Shown: positions 18,635 to 27,484, counted from the first letter of the stretch. The stretch: 64,000 nucleotides of DNA from Phascolarctobacterium sp. (GCA_017467905.1 JAFUKD010000002.1:28964-92963), one strand, 5' to 3'. Notes: a model not told the origin generated them from the sequence alone. Made by a program: numbers and translations.

Positions 18635-18664
18635 AACTCCGTCCCTCGTATGAGGAACGGAGTT
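18635..18664. terminator. bidirectional terminator between hicB and metQ
   Basis: AACTCCGT-CCCTC pairs with GAGG-AACGGAGTT (one mismatch) around a short loop. It has A-rich and T-rich flanks on the two sides, so it can serve the convergent hicAB and metNIQ units. Confidence 0.85.
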
Positions 18665-18680
18665 AAGTTTTATGAGCTTC

Positions 18681-19508
18681 TTACCACGCCGGAGTAATGG
18701 TGCCTTTGAAGTATTCGTTTACGAATTTTTTGTTTTCAGCAGATTGGTAAACCTCTTGCAATTGTTTAATGCGCGGGTCGTTTACGTTAGCTTTGCGGGT
18801 AACAAAAATATTCAAGAACGGGTTATCTGCATTTTCCAACAGGATGGAATCGTTGGTGGGGTTAAGGCCTGCGGGCAGAGCGTAGTTGCAGTTGATAACA
18901 GCAACGGTCAGGTCAGGCAAGCTGTTGGGGATAATTGCTGCGTCCAATTCACGGATAACCAAGTTTTTCGGGTTAGCAGTGATGTCTTTAACATTGGTAA
19001 CAACATTATTTTTGTCTTTAATTTCAATCAAGCCTTTATCTGCCAAAAGGAGCAGTGCGCGACCGCCATTGGAGGGGTCGTTAGGAATACCAACGATTGC
19101 GCCTTCGGGAATCTCTTCACCCTTTTTAACTTTTTGGGAATATACTGCCATGGGGAAGTTTACGGTTTTGAAAACTTCAACCAATTCAAAGGAAGGCTCT
19201 TTTTCCAGAGTTGCTTTCAGGTAGGGAGCGTGTTGCATGGAGTTTGCAAAGAGTTCGCCTTGGTGGAGAGCAACGTTAGGAGTTACATAATCGGAGAATT
19301 CTACAACTTCAATTTTCAAGCCTTTCTTTTCTGCCAATTTTTTTACATTATCCATAATTTCAGCGTGGGGACCTGCGGTTACGCCAATTTTAATGGGAGC
19401 AGAGGTGTCTGCCTTCTTTTCTTCTTTCTTATCGCCGCCACAACCTGCTGCGAAGGCGGTAAATGCACAAAGTGCTGCGATGCTTAAAACTTTAGCTAAT
19501 TTCTTCAT
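18681..19508 (-). CDS. metQ: methionine ABC transporter substrate-binding lipoprotein
   Basis: This 275-residue NlpA/MetQ family protein has a lipoprotein signal with lipobox FAAGC. The mature part carries the hallmark PIKIGVTAGPHAEIMDNVKK and later VGIPNDPSNGGRAL and LPDLTVAVINCNYA. It delivers D/L-methionine to MetI-MetN. The ATG at 19508 has GGAGG eight bases upstream. It is the last gene of metN-metI-metQ, and all three are under the S-box riboswitch upstream of metN. Confidence 0.97.
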   Translation of the reverse strand: MKKLAKVLSIAALCAFTAFAAGCGGDKKEEKKADTSAPIKIGVTAGPHAEIMDNVKKLAEKKGLKIEVVEFSDYVTPNVALHQGELFANSMQHAPYLKATLEKEPSFELVEVFKTVNFPMAVYSQKVKKGEEIPEGAIVGIPNDPSNGGRALLLLADKGLIEIKDKNNVVTNVKDITANPKNLVIRELDAAIIPNSLPDLTVAVINCNYALPAGLNPTNDSILLENADNPFLNIFVTRKANVNDPRIKQLQEVYQSAENKKFVNEYFKGTITPAW

Positions 19509-19586
19509 AATGAATTCCTCCTTAATATTTTAGGATACTTTATTTTAAATAGAAAGGCGCGCTATCCTTCTATTTAAAGACTGGAA

Positions 19587-20246
19587 TTACAGTTTGTTTT
19601 TGTTGAGCTTCTTACTCATCCAATCACCGAAGGATTGCATAACCTGAACCATTACGATGAGGACAACAACGGTAACAATCATAACGTCCATTTGGAAGCG
19701 TTGGTAACCGTAGCGGATTGCCAAGTCACCTAAGCCGCCACCGCCAAGGGCGCCAGCCATTGCAGAGTAACCAATCAAGCTGATGATGGCAAGGGTTACA
19801 CCTAATACGATGGAGTGGAGTGCTTCCGGCAGTAAAACCTTGGTGATGATTTGCATGGGGCTTGCGCCCATTGCTTGAGCTGCTTCAATGATACCGGGGT
19901 TGATTTCCAGCAAGGAAGATTCAATGATGCGGGCGATGAAGGGCGCTGCAGAAATTGTCAGCGGTACGATTGCCGCGGTGGTGCCAATGGAAGAGCCTAC
20001 AATCATACGGGTTACAGGGATGATTGCAACCATGAGAATGATAAAGGGAGTGGAACGGGTTGCATTAACAATTGCGCCTAACACTGAGTTGATGGCTGCA
20101 TTGGGAAGGATATGGTCTTTACGAGTTACAGTTAAGATTACACCCAAGGGCATACCTACTGCGGTCGCGAGAGCTGCAGAAGCGAAAACCATATAGCAGG
20201 TTTCCCAGAAAGACTTTATCAAAAGATCAATCATATCAGGACTCAT
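19587..20246 (-). CDS. metI: methionine ABC transporter permease
   Basis: The protein is 219 residues from the ATG at 20246 (GGAGG nine bases upstream; a TTG two codons earlier is less likely). It has five membrane segments and the coupling loop EAAQAMGASPMQIITKVLLPEAL. The sequence matches MetI of the D-methionine uptake system. The start overlaps the end of metN by 11 bases, so translation is coupled. Confidence 0.96.
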   Translation of the reverse strand: MSPDMIDLLIKSFWETCYMVFASAALATAVGMPLGVILTVTRKDHILPNAAINSVLGAIVNATRSTPFIILMVAIIPVTRMIVGSSIGTTAAIVPLTISAAPFIARIIESSLLEINPGIIEAAQAMGASPMQIITKVLLPEALHSIVLGVTLAIISLIGYSAMAGALGGGGLGDLAIRYGYQRFQMDVMIVTVVVLIVMVQVMQSFGDWMSKKLNKNKL

Positions 20247-21273
20247 AACCAATTACCTCCGTTTTCAGATTTTGGTTGTGCAAGTAAGCCAAAGCATTGT
20301 CAATACCTTCGTGAGTACCGGAGATTTCAACAATCAATGTGCCGAAGGGAACATCTTTCAGTTGAGCGATGTTGCCAAACAGAATACTTACATCTACGTC
20401 AAACTTCTTAACCATGCCGGAAACAATGGGTTCGCCTGCAGAATCACCTAAGAAGGAAAGGCGCACGATAAGCTTGCTGCCATTCACATAGGTATCGGTC
20501 AGGTTCATATTCTGGATGATTTCAGGAAGTTCTGCGTTCATAACGCTCTTAGTAAATTCTTTAGTGGTTTCGTGCTGCGGGTTGGTGAACACTTCTACCA
20601 TTTCGCCTTGCTCAATGATGGTGCCATTGTCGATTACGGCAACGCGGTCGCAAATTTCAGTTACTACTTCCATCTGGTGAGTGATGAGGACGATGGTAAG
20701 CTGCATTTTTTTGTTAATGTCCTTGAGCAAATCCAAAATAGATTTGGTGGTTTGTGGGTCAAGAGCGCTGGTTGCTTCGTCACACAGCAAAACTTTAGGG
20801 TTGCTTGCCAAGGCACGGGCGATGCCTACGCGTTGCTTTTGACCACCGGAAAGCTGGCTGGGATAATAGTTGGCTCTGGTTTCCAGTTGCACCAGTTCCA
20901 GAAGAGGACGCACGCGTTTATCAATCTCTGCCTTGCTAAGACCTTGGATTTCCAGAGGGAAGGCGATGTTGTCATAAACAGTGCGGGATGCCAACAGATT
21001 AAAGTGTTGGAAAATCATGCCAATGCTTTGACGGGTTTTACGCAGCTGGGAATCGTTCATGGAAGTAAGCTCTGCTCCGTCAACAAATACTTGACCGGCA
21101 GTGGGGCGTTCCAACATGTTGATGCAGCGAACCAGAGTTGATTTACCTGCACCGGACAAACCAATGATACCGAAGATTTCGCCGGCATTGATAGACAGGT
21201 TGGTAGTCTTTAAAGCGTGGATGTCGCCAGCTTTGCTGTAATATGTTTTTTCTACATTTACTAGTTCTATCAT
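20236..21273 (-). CDS. metN: methionine ABC transporter ATP-binding protein with NIL domain
   Basis: This 345-residue ATPase has Walker A GLSGAGKST, signature LSGGQKQR and Walker B VLLCDEATSALDPQ. Residues about 265-345 form the NIL regulatory domain (LSFLGDSAGEPIVSGMVKKFDVDVSILFG), where methionine binding inhibits transport in MetN. The ATG at 21273 follows AAAGGA. It is the first gene behind a SAM-I riboswitch, so the importer is made when SAM is low. Confidence 0.97.
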   Translation of the reverse strand: MIELVNVEKTYYSKAGDIHALKTTNLSINAGEIFGIIGLSGAGKSTLVRCINMLERPTAGQVFVDGAELTSMNDSQLRKTRQSIGMIFQHFNLLASRTVYDNIAFPLEIQGLSKAEIDKRVRPLLELVQLETRANYYPSQLSGGQKQRVGIARALASNPKVLLCDEATSALDPQTTKSILDLLKDINKKMQLTIVLITHQMEVVTEICDRVAVIDNGTIIEQGEMVEVFTNPQHETTKEFTKSVMNAELPEIIQNMNLTDTYVNGSKLIVRLSFLGDSAGEPIVSGMVKKFDVDVSILFGNIAQLKDVPFGTLIVEISGTHEGIDNALAYLHNQNLKTEVIGYES

Positions 21274-21438
21274 TTTTTTATTTCCTTTCGAAAAGCTGTA
21301 TAAGCACCATTATGCTGTGTCACAGCTCATTTACTTGCTCGACGTACGCTAAGTACGCCAGCGCTTCATAAATTTTGCTGTTCCTTACCTTCTGGCACTT
21401 CTCCAGCTTTTAATTTCTACAAGTTAAATTAAAAACCA
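21274..21438 (-). other. metN 3' leader segment with small hairpins
   Basis: This 165-base leader lies between the riboswitch terminator and metN and contains no ORF that I can support. On the minus strand it can form GGCGTAC/GTACGTC around 21340-21360 and GCTGTG/CACAGC around 21314-21326. The function is unknown. Confidence 0.45.
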
Positions 21439-21476
21439 CAAAAAACCCTTCAATCCAGTCTCCACCAGATGAAGGG
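21439..21476 (-). terminator. expression-platform terminator of the SAM-I riboswitch
   Basis: On the minus strand CCCTTCATC.. pairs with ..GATTGAAGGG and six T residues follow. The 5' arm can alternatively pair with the aptamer's P1 strand, giving the usual terminator/antiterminator switch. Confidence 0.9.
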
Positions 21477-21497
21477 TACATATCTTGCGTTTGCACT

Positions 21498-21598
21498 TCT
21501 TCATCTGCCGGAATGTTCCGTTGGATTTGGCACCGTTCACCAAAAGTGTGGTTGCCGTAGCTTCATTGGGCCAGTCCCTCAGCTACTCTTGATGAATT
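21498..21598 (-). ncRNA. SAM-I (S-box) riboswitch aptamer
   Basis: On the minus strand the aptamer begins ATCAAGAGTAGCTGAGGGAC and continues with TGGCCC, ATGAAGCTACGGCAACC and GGTGCCAAATCC. These are the canonical S-box core positions in order. P1 is closed by TTCATC and GATGAA. It is followed by an intrinsic terminator and then metNIQ. With SAM bound, transcription ends before metN. Confidence 0.97.
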
Positions 21599-21619
21599 TT
21601 TTGTTAACTTAACGACTTA

Positions 21620-21648
21620 ATGTTATAATATCTTTCAAAAAATGTCAA
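21620..21648 (-). promoter_or_regulatory. promoter of the metNIQ riboswitch transcript
   Basis: On the minus strand a consensus TTGACA (21648-21643) is followed after 17 bases by TAACAT (21625-21620). The start point would be about 15 bases upstream of the aptamer. Confidence 0.75.
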
Positions 21649-21679
21649 CAAAAATATTTCCTAAGTCACAAAATTTTCC

Positions 21680-21708
21680 TTGACTTTCACAAACTAAAGC
21701 GATAAAGT
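21680..21708 (+). promoter_or_regulatory. promoter of the histidine operon
   Basis: TTGACT (21680-21685) and TAAAGT (21703-21708) are 17 bases apart. The promoter is divergent from the metNIQ promoter, with 31 bases between the two -35 elements. Confidence 0.65.
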
Positions 21709-21730
21709 AATAGGCAAGCAAGTAAACAGA

Positions 21731-21760
21731 TGCGCCAAATGAAGGGGCGCAGTATTTTTT
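21731..21760 (+). promoter_or_regulatory. terminator-like hairpin in the his leader (possible attenuator)
   Basis: TGCGCC (21731-21736) pairs with GGCGCA (21746-21751) and is followed by GTA and a T6 run. It lies about 16 bases after the predicted start point and before the first gene, where it could abort transcription unless prevented. I see no leader peptide with a run of His codons and no T-box sequence. Confidence 0.55.
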
Positions 21761-21819
21761 AGGAAGCTTCGTTAAAATTTGAAAGCATGCCAGCTTTGTG
21801 GAAGGAGTTAGAAGAGATG

Positions 21820-22125
21820 ACTGCTAAGCTTAAAGACCATTTAACGGATCAACTTTTTGAAGCCATTTTAAGTTTGAAAGATAAAGAACAATGCTACAAC
21901 TTTTTTGAGGATATCTGCACTATTAGCGAGCTGAAGGCTTTGGCGCAACGCTTGGAGGTTGCCCGTATGCTGGATGAAGGCTGTATATATGAAGCAATTG
22001 TAGAAAAGACAGGAGCCAGTACGGCAACCATTTCCCGCGTGAAGCGCTGCCTTGTTTATGGTGCGGATGGTTACAATTCTGTAATGCCTGTGCTGAGGAA
22101 GGGGAAGGGAAGCGATGCTGAATAA
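21820..22125 (+). CDS. TrpR-like repressor of the YerC/HisR family
   Basis: The protein is 101 residues from the ATG at 21820, which has AAGGAG nine bases upstream; the in-frame ATG at 21787 lacks one. It matches the YerC/YecD branch of the Trp repressor superfamily: FFEDICTISELKALAQRLEVARML, then a helix-turn-helix in YEAIVEKTGASTATISRVKRCL. In other Firmicutes this family is predicted to regulate histidine biosynthesis (HisR). Its place as first gene of the his operon fits autoregulation with histidine as likely co-repressor, which is an inference. It overlaps hisZG by 11 bases. Confidence 0.88.
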   Translation, partial: TAKLKDHLTDQLFEAILSLKDKEQCYNFFEDICTISELKALAQRLEVARMLDEGCIYEAIVEKTGASTATISRVKRCLVYGADGYNSVMPVLRKGKGSDAE

Positions 22126-23737
22126 GGTTTACCAGGTACCCTACGGTACCAAGGATATTTTACCCGGAGAGATGAAAAGACGTCGCACTATTGAGAACGC
22201 CATCTTAGACGTTTTTGACAGGTGGGGCTACGAAGAGGTAAAGACTCCCGGTTTTGAATATGCTGATACTTTTGGCAGTGGCTTGAAGGAAAATGACTTC
22301 CGCTTTTTTGATCGTAACAATAATTTACTGGTGTTACGCAATGATATGACTGCTCCCATCGCCCGCTTGGCGGCAACCCGCTTGCAGCAAGGGGAAGGCG
22401 TGAAGCGCTTATGCTATCTTGCCAATTTGTACCGCTATGAAGAAATCCAAATGGGTCGCCAATGCGAGTTCGAGCAGGCTGGCGTAGAGCTCCTTGGCGC
22501 TTACGGGGCAGAAGCTGATGCGGAAGTAATCGTTCTGGCTGCCCAAGCCTTGCAGGCTGCGGGGATGCAGGAGTTTGCCTTTAGCGTGGGGCACGTTGGC
22601 TTCATCAACGGTTTGGCAGAAGAAGCAGGCTTCACCGCTGAACAGGTTTTGCAGCTGAAAGACTGCCTGCGCCGTCATGATGCAGTTGGCTTGGAAGAGC
22701 TTGCTTCTACAGCCTATATTAATGAAGAAATTAAACAGCTATTTAGAGATTTCCTGTTCCTGCAAGGTGGAGTAGAACTGCTGGAACAGCTTAGTGCTGT
22801 TGTGAAAAACGAAACCTGTCTTGCGGCGCTTCAAGACCTGCGCCAAATTTACGCTTTGGTTGAACAGCACAATGCAGGTAAATTTGTAAGCTTCAATTTG
22901 GGCTTGTATCGCTCCTTGGATTATTACACGGGAATGCTTTTTGAAGTGTACGTTCCGGAGATGGGTTATCCCGTTGCCGGTGGCGGTCGTTACGATAAAA
23001 TGATGCGTGGTTTTGGGATGGATTGTCCCGCTACGGGCTTTGCCATTGGTGTTGATCGTGTTATTCTTGCTTTGGAACGTGACACCAGCGATGAATACAT
23101 TACTATCGCTATGCCCAAGGGCAAGCTGTTCAAGAAAAGCCTTGCCTATTTGGAGCAGGTTGGCTACTATGCGGAAAACGTTACGGAAGACAGCCGCAAG
23201 CTGGTAATTACTAATGAAGAAACCAAAGTACGCTTCATCATTGCCAAAACAGTAGACGTGCCTACTTATGTTGAGTATGGCGCTGCGGATATAGGTATCA
23301 TTGGCAAGGATGTATTACTGGAAGAAAACAAGGATGTTGTGGAGCTAGTGGACTTGGGCTTTGGCAAATGTCACCTTATGCTGGCAGTGCCTGAAAAGAA
23401 TGTGCGCTCCAAGCTGACGGATTACGCGCATTTGCGTGTGGCAACCAAGTATCCTAACTGCGCCAAGGCTTATTTTAATAAATTGGGTATCCAAAATGAA
23501 ATTGTCAAGCTGAACGGTTCCATTGAGCTTGGTCCGTTGATTGGATTAAGTGAAGTTATTGTAGATATTGTAGAAACAGGTACTACTCTGCGCGAGAACA
23601 AATTGGTAGAGGTTGATTCCATCTTTACTGCAACCGCTCGCCTGATTGCCAATCGTGCCAGCTTTAAATTGAAATTTGCCCGTTTGCACAAATTAGTAGA
23701 AGATTTACGAGCTGTTTTGAATGAGGGGGATAAATAA
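22115..23737 (+). CDS. hisZG: HisZ-HisG fusion: ATP phosphoribosyltransferase, regulatory plus catalytic parts
   Basis: This 540-residue continuous frame joins two proteins normally encoded separately. Residues 1-325 are HisZ, the histidyl-tRNA-synthetase-like regulatory subunit. Visible motifs are VPYGTKDILPGE, motif-2-like RNDMTAPIARLA, SLDYYTGMLFEVY, GGGRYDKMM and GFAIGVDRVI. Residues 329-540 are short-form HisG, with ITIAMPKGKL at its start and the PRPP-binding signature VDIVETGTTLREN at 483-495. HisG catalyses the first committed step of histidine synthesis (ATP + PRPP to phosphoribosyl-ATP). Short HisG needs HisZ for activity and feedback inhibition, so a fusion fixes 1:1 stoichiometry. 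The HisZ part ends sooner than free HisZ, and the linker is only a few residues. The start overlaps the upstream regulator gene. Confidence 0.93.
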   Translation: MLNKVYQVPYGTKDILPGEMKRRRTIENAILDVFDRWGYEEVKTPGFEYADTFGSGLKENDFRFFDRNNNLLVLRNDMTAPIARLAATRLQQGEGVKRLCYLANLYRYEEIQMGRQCEFEQAGVELLGAYGAEADAEVIVLAAQALQAAGMQEFAFSVGHVGFINGLAEEAGFTAEQVLQLKDCLRRHDAVGLEELASTAYINEEIKQLFRDFLFLQGGVELLEQLSAVVKNETCLAALQDLRQIYALVEQHNAGKFVSFNLGLYRSLDYYTGMLFEVYVPEMGYPVAGGGRYDKMMRGFGMDCPATGFAIGVDRVILALERDTSDEYITIAMPKGKLFKKSLAYLEQVGYYAENVTEDSRKLVITNEETKVRFIIAKTVDVPTYVEYGAADIGIIGKDVLLEENKDVVELVDLGFGKCHLMLAVPEKNVRSKLTDYAHLRVATKYPNCAKAYFNKLGIQNEIVKLNGSIELGPLIGLSEVIVDIVETGTTLRENKLVEVDSIFTATARLIANRASFKLKFARLHKLVEDLRAVLNEGDK

Positions 23738-23738
23738 A

Positions 23739-25085
23739 ATGTTAGTAACTGATGCAAGAGCCATGAACGCTCAACAAATTGCAGATTTAATGAAGAAAAA
23801 AGCTTTTGACGAATGTGTGCTTTCTCCCGGAGTGCAGGCTGGTGTTAATGCTATGTTCGGCGCACCCCTGACTGCGGCGCAGGTAGTGGACCGCATCGTT
23901 GCAGACGTGCGTGCCGAAGGCGACACCAAATTATTTTACTACACTAATTTGATTGACAAGGTAGAGCTGAACCCGGAGAACATTCGCGTTAGCGAAGAAG
24001 AGTTTGCAGAAGCAGAAGCCCTGACTAAACCGGAAGTTGTGGCTGCTATTAAACGCGCCATTGCCAATGTTACCAAGTTCCACGAGGAGCAAATGCCTAA
24101 GACTTGGCTGACCAACCGCCCTTATGGCTCCATGCTGGGACAAAAGGTTACTCCTGTTGATTCCGTTGGTATTTACGTACCCGGTGGTACTGCAGCGTAT
24201 CCTTCCTCTGTAATTATGAATGCTTGCCCTGCGAAGGTGGCAGGTGTGCCCCGTATCGTTATGGCAGTGCCTCCCGGAAAGGATGGCAAGGTCAACCCCT
24301 ATGTGCTGGTAACTGCTAAAGCCATTGGCGTTACGGAAATCTACAAAATGGGCGGTGCTCAAGCGGTAGCGGCTCTTGCCTTTGGTACTGCAACCGTTCC
24401 TAAAGTAGAAAAGATTACCGGCCCCGGCAACATCTTCGTAACTTTGGCGAAGAAGGCAGTGTACGGACACTGTGATATTGATATGCTGGCTGGTCCCAGT
24501 GAAATCTTAATTGTTGCTGATGAAAGCGCTAATCCTACTTACCTTGCGGCGGACCTTTTGAGCCAAGCAGAGCATGACCCCTTGGCAAGTGCCATCCTCG
24601 TAACTGATAGCGAGGCTGTGGCAAAGGCTGTGGCAGAAGAGATTGAAGTGCAGCTGGAGCAATTACCCCGTAAGGAAATTGCCGGCACTGCTCTTGCCAA
24701 CTACGGACAAATTATTCTCGCAAGCGATATGAATACCGTAATTGAAATGGCGAACATCTCTGCTCCGGAACATATGGAGATTATGACCAAGGCTCCCTTT
24801 GAAATTTTGCCCTACATCCGCAATGCAGGTGCAATCTTCCTGGGACAATATTCCCCTGAGCCTTTAGGTGACTACTACGCAGGACCTAACCACATCTTAC
24901 CGACAGGTGGTACTGCAAAATTCTATTCCGTTTTGAACGTAGAAACCTTTATGAAAAAGACCAGTATCATTTCTTATACAGGCGCAGCTCTGGCAGAAGT
25001 TGCAGATGACGTTATTGCCATGGCAGAAGCGGAAGGCCTGCGTGCTCACGCCAACGCTATCCGTAAACGCGTGGAAGGGAAGTGA
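23739..25085 (+). CDS. hisD: histidinol dehydrogenase
   Basis: This 448-residue enzyme starts at the ATG at 23739, preceded by GAGGGGG and lying just past the hisZG stop. It oxidises histidinol to histidine in two NAD-dependent steps. Typical stretches are [56 protein letters not shown] and the zinc-binding [10 protein letters not shown] and [12 protein letters not shown] regions. Length and motifs are complete. Confidence 0.98.
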   Translation: MLVTDARAMNAQQIADLMKKKAFDECVLSPGVQAGVNAMFGAPLTAAQVVDRIVADVRAEGDTKLFYYTNLIDKVELNPENIRVSEEEFAEAEALTKPEVVAAIKRAIANVTKFHEEQMPKTWLTNRPYGSMLGQKVTPVDSVGIYVPGGTAAYPSSVIMNACPAKVAGVPRIVMAVPPGKDGKVNPYVLVTAKAIGVTEIYKMGGAQAVAALAFGTATVPKVEKITGPGNIFVTLAKKAVYGHCDIDMLAGPSEILIVADESANPTYLAADLLSQAEHDPLASAILVTDSEAVAKAVAEEIEVQLEQLPRKEIAGTALANYGQIILASDMNTVIEMANISAPEHMEIMTKAPFEILPYIRNAGAIFLGQYSPEPLGDYYAGPNHILPTGGTAKFYSVLNVETFMKKTSIISYTGAALAEVADDVIAMAEAEGLRAHANAIRKRVEGK

Positions 25086-25089
25086 GCCT

Positions 25090-26289
25090 ATGGCAGAGTT
25101 TGAAATTCGCAAAGGCTTGGAAGCAATGGAGGAATATTCCGTTGAGCATGTGGCGGCGGACATTATCGTAAACGCTAACGAAAGTAATTACGATATGCCC
25201 GAAGCGGTGCGCCAAGCTGTACTTGATAGAACGAGCGCTTTCCCTTTTAACCGTTATCCCCCTATTAAATCTGAAAACCTGTGCGAAGCTATCGCAAAGG
25301 AGTTGGATTTGGACATTGCCAATGTAAAAATTGGTAATGGCTCCAGCGAGCTGCTACAGGTTGCCTGCTATGTCTTTGGTGGTTACGGCAAGAAGATTGC
25401 CATTCCCACGCCTTCCTTTTCTATGTACGGGGAGTACGCAACTTTAAGCGATAGTGTTGCAGCGCCTTACCCTCTGACGGAAGAAGGCTATGTGGATGCG
25501 GATGTAGTGATTGAGTTCTGTGAGAGAGAACGTCCTGCGCTCCTCATTGTGTGCAATCCTAATAACCCCACTGGCAACTACAACCAATTGGCGGTGATGG
25601 AAAGGATTATTGCCAATGTGGATTGCCCCGTAATTATGGACGAAGCATATATGGAATTTGCCGACGGCAAGGATGTGCCGCCCACGGATATGCGTCCCTT
25701 GAACAAGCTGTGGCTGGTGGCAGGCTCCACCCTTAGTTTGGTGGGCAAGTACAGTAATTTGATGGTGTTCCGTACTTTTTCCAAGGCTTATGGCTTGGCA
25801 GGCTTGCGTTGCGGTTACGCAGTAGGTTCTGCCGGAATTATGCGTTTGTTGGGCAAGGCATTGCTTCCTTACCACGTTAACGCTTACACTTTAATGGTGG
25901 CAAAGACCTTGTACGAGAACAAAGACCTTTATAAAGAGCAAATCAAGCTTGTCCGCAATGAACGTGATAAAATGGCGGCATATCTTGCGAAGTTAGGCTT
26001 TAAGGTTTGGGATACTGCTACTAATTTTGTAACCTTCCGAGCAGAAGGAGAGCTGGCGGTAAGCTTGGCGCGTGCTTATGAAATGAAGTACCGCGACCGT
26101 AGCCTTGCTCTCCAAGTTTCCAGCGGCAAGATGATGTTTAAATATTTGATGGAAAACAGCATCCTTGTCCGTGATTATAGCGGACATCCCAAGCTGACAG
26201 GTTGCTTGCGCGTTACCGTAGGCAAGCCGGAAGAAAATTTAATTATCCTACAAAAACTTACTGCCTTGTGTACGGAGGTACAATTATGA
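25090..26289 (+). CDS. hisC: histidinol-phosphate aminotransferase
   Basis: The protein is 399 residues from the ATG at 25090; the longer upstream frame runs through hisD and is not used. It is a class I/II aminotransferase transferring an amino group from glutamate to imidazole-acetol phosphate. PLP-site motifs are NPNNPTGNY, DEAYMEFA and the lysine in FRTFSKAYGLAGLRCGYA. It is about 40 residues longer than common HisC. The extra residues are around LWLVAGSTLSLVGKYSN, before the PLP lysine, and in the region before SGKMMFKYLME. The stop overlaps the hisB start (ATGA). Confidence 0.95.
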   Translation: MAEFEIRKGLEAMEEYSVEHVAADIIVNANESNYDMPEAVRQAVLDRTSAFPFNRYPPIKSENLCEAIAKELDLDIANVKIGNGSSELLQVACYVFGGYGKKIAIPTPSFSMYGEYATLSDSVAAPYPLTEEGYVDADVVIEFCERERPALLIVCNPNNPTGNYNQLAVMERIIANVDCPVIMDEAYMEFADGKDVPPTDMRPLNKLWLVAGSTLSLVGKYSNLMVFRTFSKAYGLAGLRCGYAVGSAGIMRLLGKALLPYHVNAYTLMVAKTLYENKDLYKEQIKLVRNERDKMAAYLAKLGFKVWDTATNFVTFRAEGELAVSLARAYEMKYRDRSLALQVSSGKMMFKYLMENSILVRDYSGHPKLTGCLRVTVGKPEENLIILQKLTALCTEVQL

Positions 26290-26870
26290 GATGTGGCAGC
26301 GTGGAACGCAAAACTTTAGAAACTGAAATTTTTGCAGAACTGAATTTAGATGGCAATGGCATTTGCCAAGTTAATACGGGCATTGGCTTCTTTGACCATA
26401 TGCTGACCCTGTTCACCAAGCACAGCTTTAGCGATTTGACTTTGAAGGCTGTTGGTGATTTGGATGTGGATAGTCACCACACTGTGGAAGACTGCGGTAT
26501 CGTGCTTGGGCAACTGCTGAAAGAAGCTGTGGGCGATAAGGCAGGTATGCACCGCTATGGTAACTGCTTCCTGCCCATGGATGAAGCCTTGGTGCAAGTA
26601 GTGCTGGATTTCTCCGGTCGTCCGTACCTTGTGTTTGATGGAGATATCCCCAAAGTGCAGCTTGGCATTTACGAAGCAGAAATGACCGAAGAATTCTTCC
26701 GCGCCGTTGCCATGAATGCAGGGATGACCTTGCACATCAGAGTTTTGTACGGCAAGAACACTCATCATATTATTGAAGCCATGTTTAAGGGCTTCGCTCG
26801 TGCTTTGGCAGAAGCGGTTGCTTACGATAATCGCGTGCAAGGCGTAATGAGCAGTAAAGGATTGTTATGA
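26286..26870 (+). CDS. hisB: imidazoleglycerol-phosphate dehydratase
   Basis: This 194-residue single-domain enzyme, with no phosphatase fusion, has the metal-binding repeats GFFDHMLTLFTKH, DSHHTVEDCGI and NTHHIIEAMFKGFARAL. It dehydrates imidazoleglycerol phosphate to imidazoleacetol phosphate. It starts inside the hisC stop and ends overlapping hisH, so the genes are translationally coupled. Confidence 0.98.
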   Translation: MRCGSVERKTLETEIFAELNLDGNGICQVNTGIGFFDHMLTLFTKHSFSDLTLKAVGDLDVDSHHTVEDCGIVLGQLLKEAVGDKAGMHRYGNCFLPMDEALVQVVLDFSGRPYLVFDGDIPKVQLGIYEAEMTEEFFRAVAMNAGMTLHIRVLYGKNTHHIIEAMFKGFARALAEAVAYDNRVQGVMSSKGLL

Positions 26871-27472
26871 GCAAGCAAGTTGTTATTATAGATTATGGTA
26901 TGGGTAATCTCCATAGCGTGACCAAGGCTATCGCTGCTGTTGGCGGCGAGCCCGTCATCACCAATGACAAGGACATTATCGCTGCTGCAGAAAAAATTAT
27001 TCTGCCGGGGGTTGGTGCCTTTGGCGATTGTATGGCCAATTTGCATAAGTCCGGCTTGGTTCCCCTGATTATGGAGCTTTTAAATAGTGGCAAACCATTT
27101 TTGGGCATTTGTCTTGGTATGCAAGTGCTCTTTGAAGGTAGTGACGAAGCTCCCGGTGTGGAAGGCTTGGGCTATTTCAAAGGTCAGGTTAAATATTTAA
27201 AAACCAATCATAAAATTCCCCACATGGGTTGGAATAAATTGGCTTTGAAAAATGCTTCTTCCTTGTTGGAGGAGGCAGAGGGTGAATTTGTCTACTTCGT
27301 CCACAGCTTCCATTGCGAGCCTGAGGATAAAGGCATTATTACTTCCGTCTGTGATTATGGTATGGAAGTTACTGCTTCTGTTGGCAAGGGGAGCGTGCAT
27401 GCTTTCCAATTCCATCCGGAAAAATCCAGTCGTGCCGGCTTGGCGTTGTTGAAGAAATTTGTTGAGCTGTAA
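26867..27472 (+). CDS. hisH: imidazole glycerol phosphate synthase glutaminase subunit
   Basis: This 201-residue class I glutamine amidotransferase has a catalytic Cys in FLGICLGMQVLFEGS and the His/Glu pair in HAFQFHPEKSS. It releases ammonia that is channelled to HisF. It starts with ATG overlapping the hisB stop. Confidence 0.98.
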   Translation: MSKQVVIIDYGMGNLHSVTKAIAAVGGEPVITNDKDIIAAAEKIILPGVGAFGDCMANLHKSGLVPLIMELLNSGKPFLGICLGMQVLFEGSDEAPGVEGLGYFKGQVKYLKTNHKIPHMGWNKLALKNASSLLEEAEGEFVYFVHSFHCEPEDKGIITSVCDYGMEVTASVGKGSVHAFQFHPEKSSRAGLALLKKFVEL

Positions 27473-27484
27473 GGAGTGAGCGTC

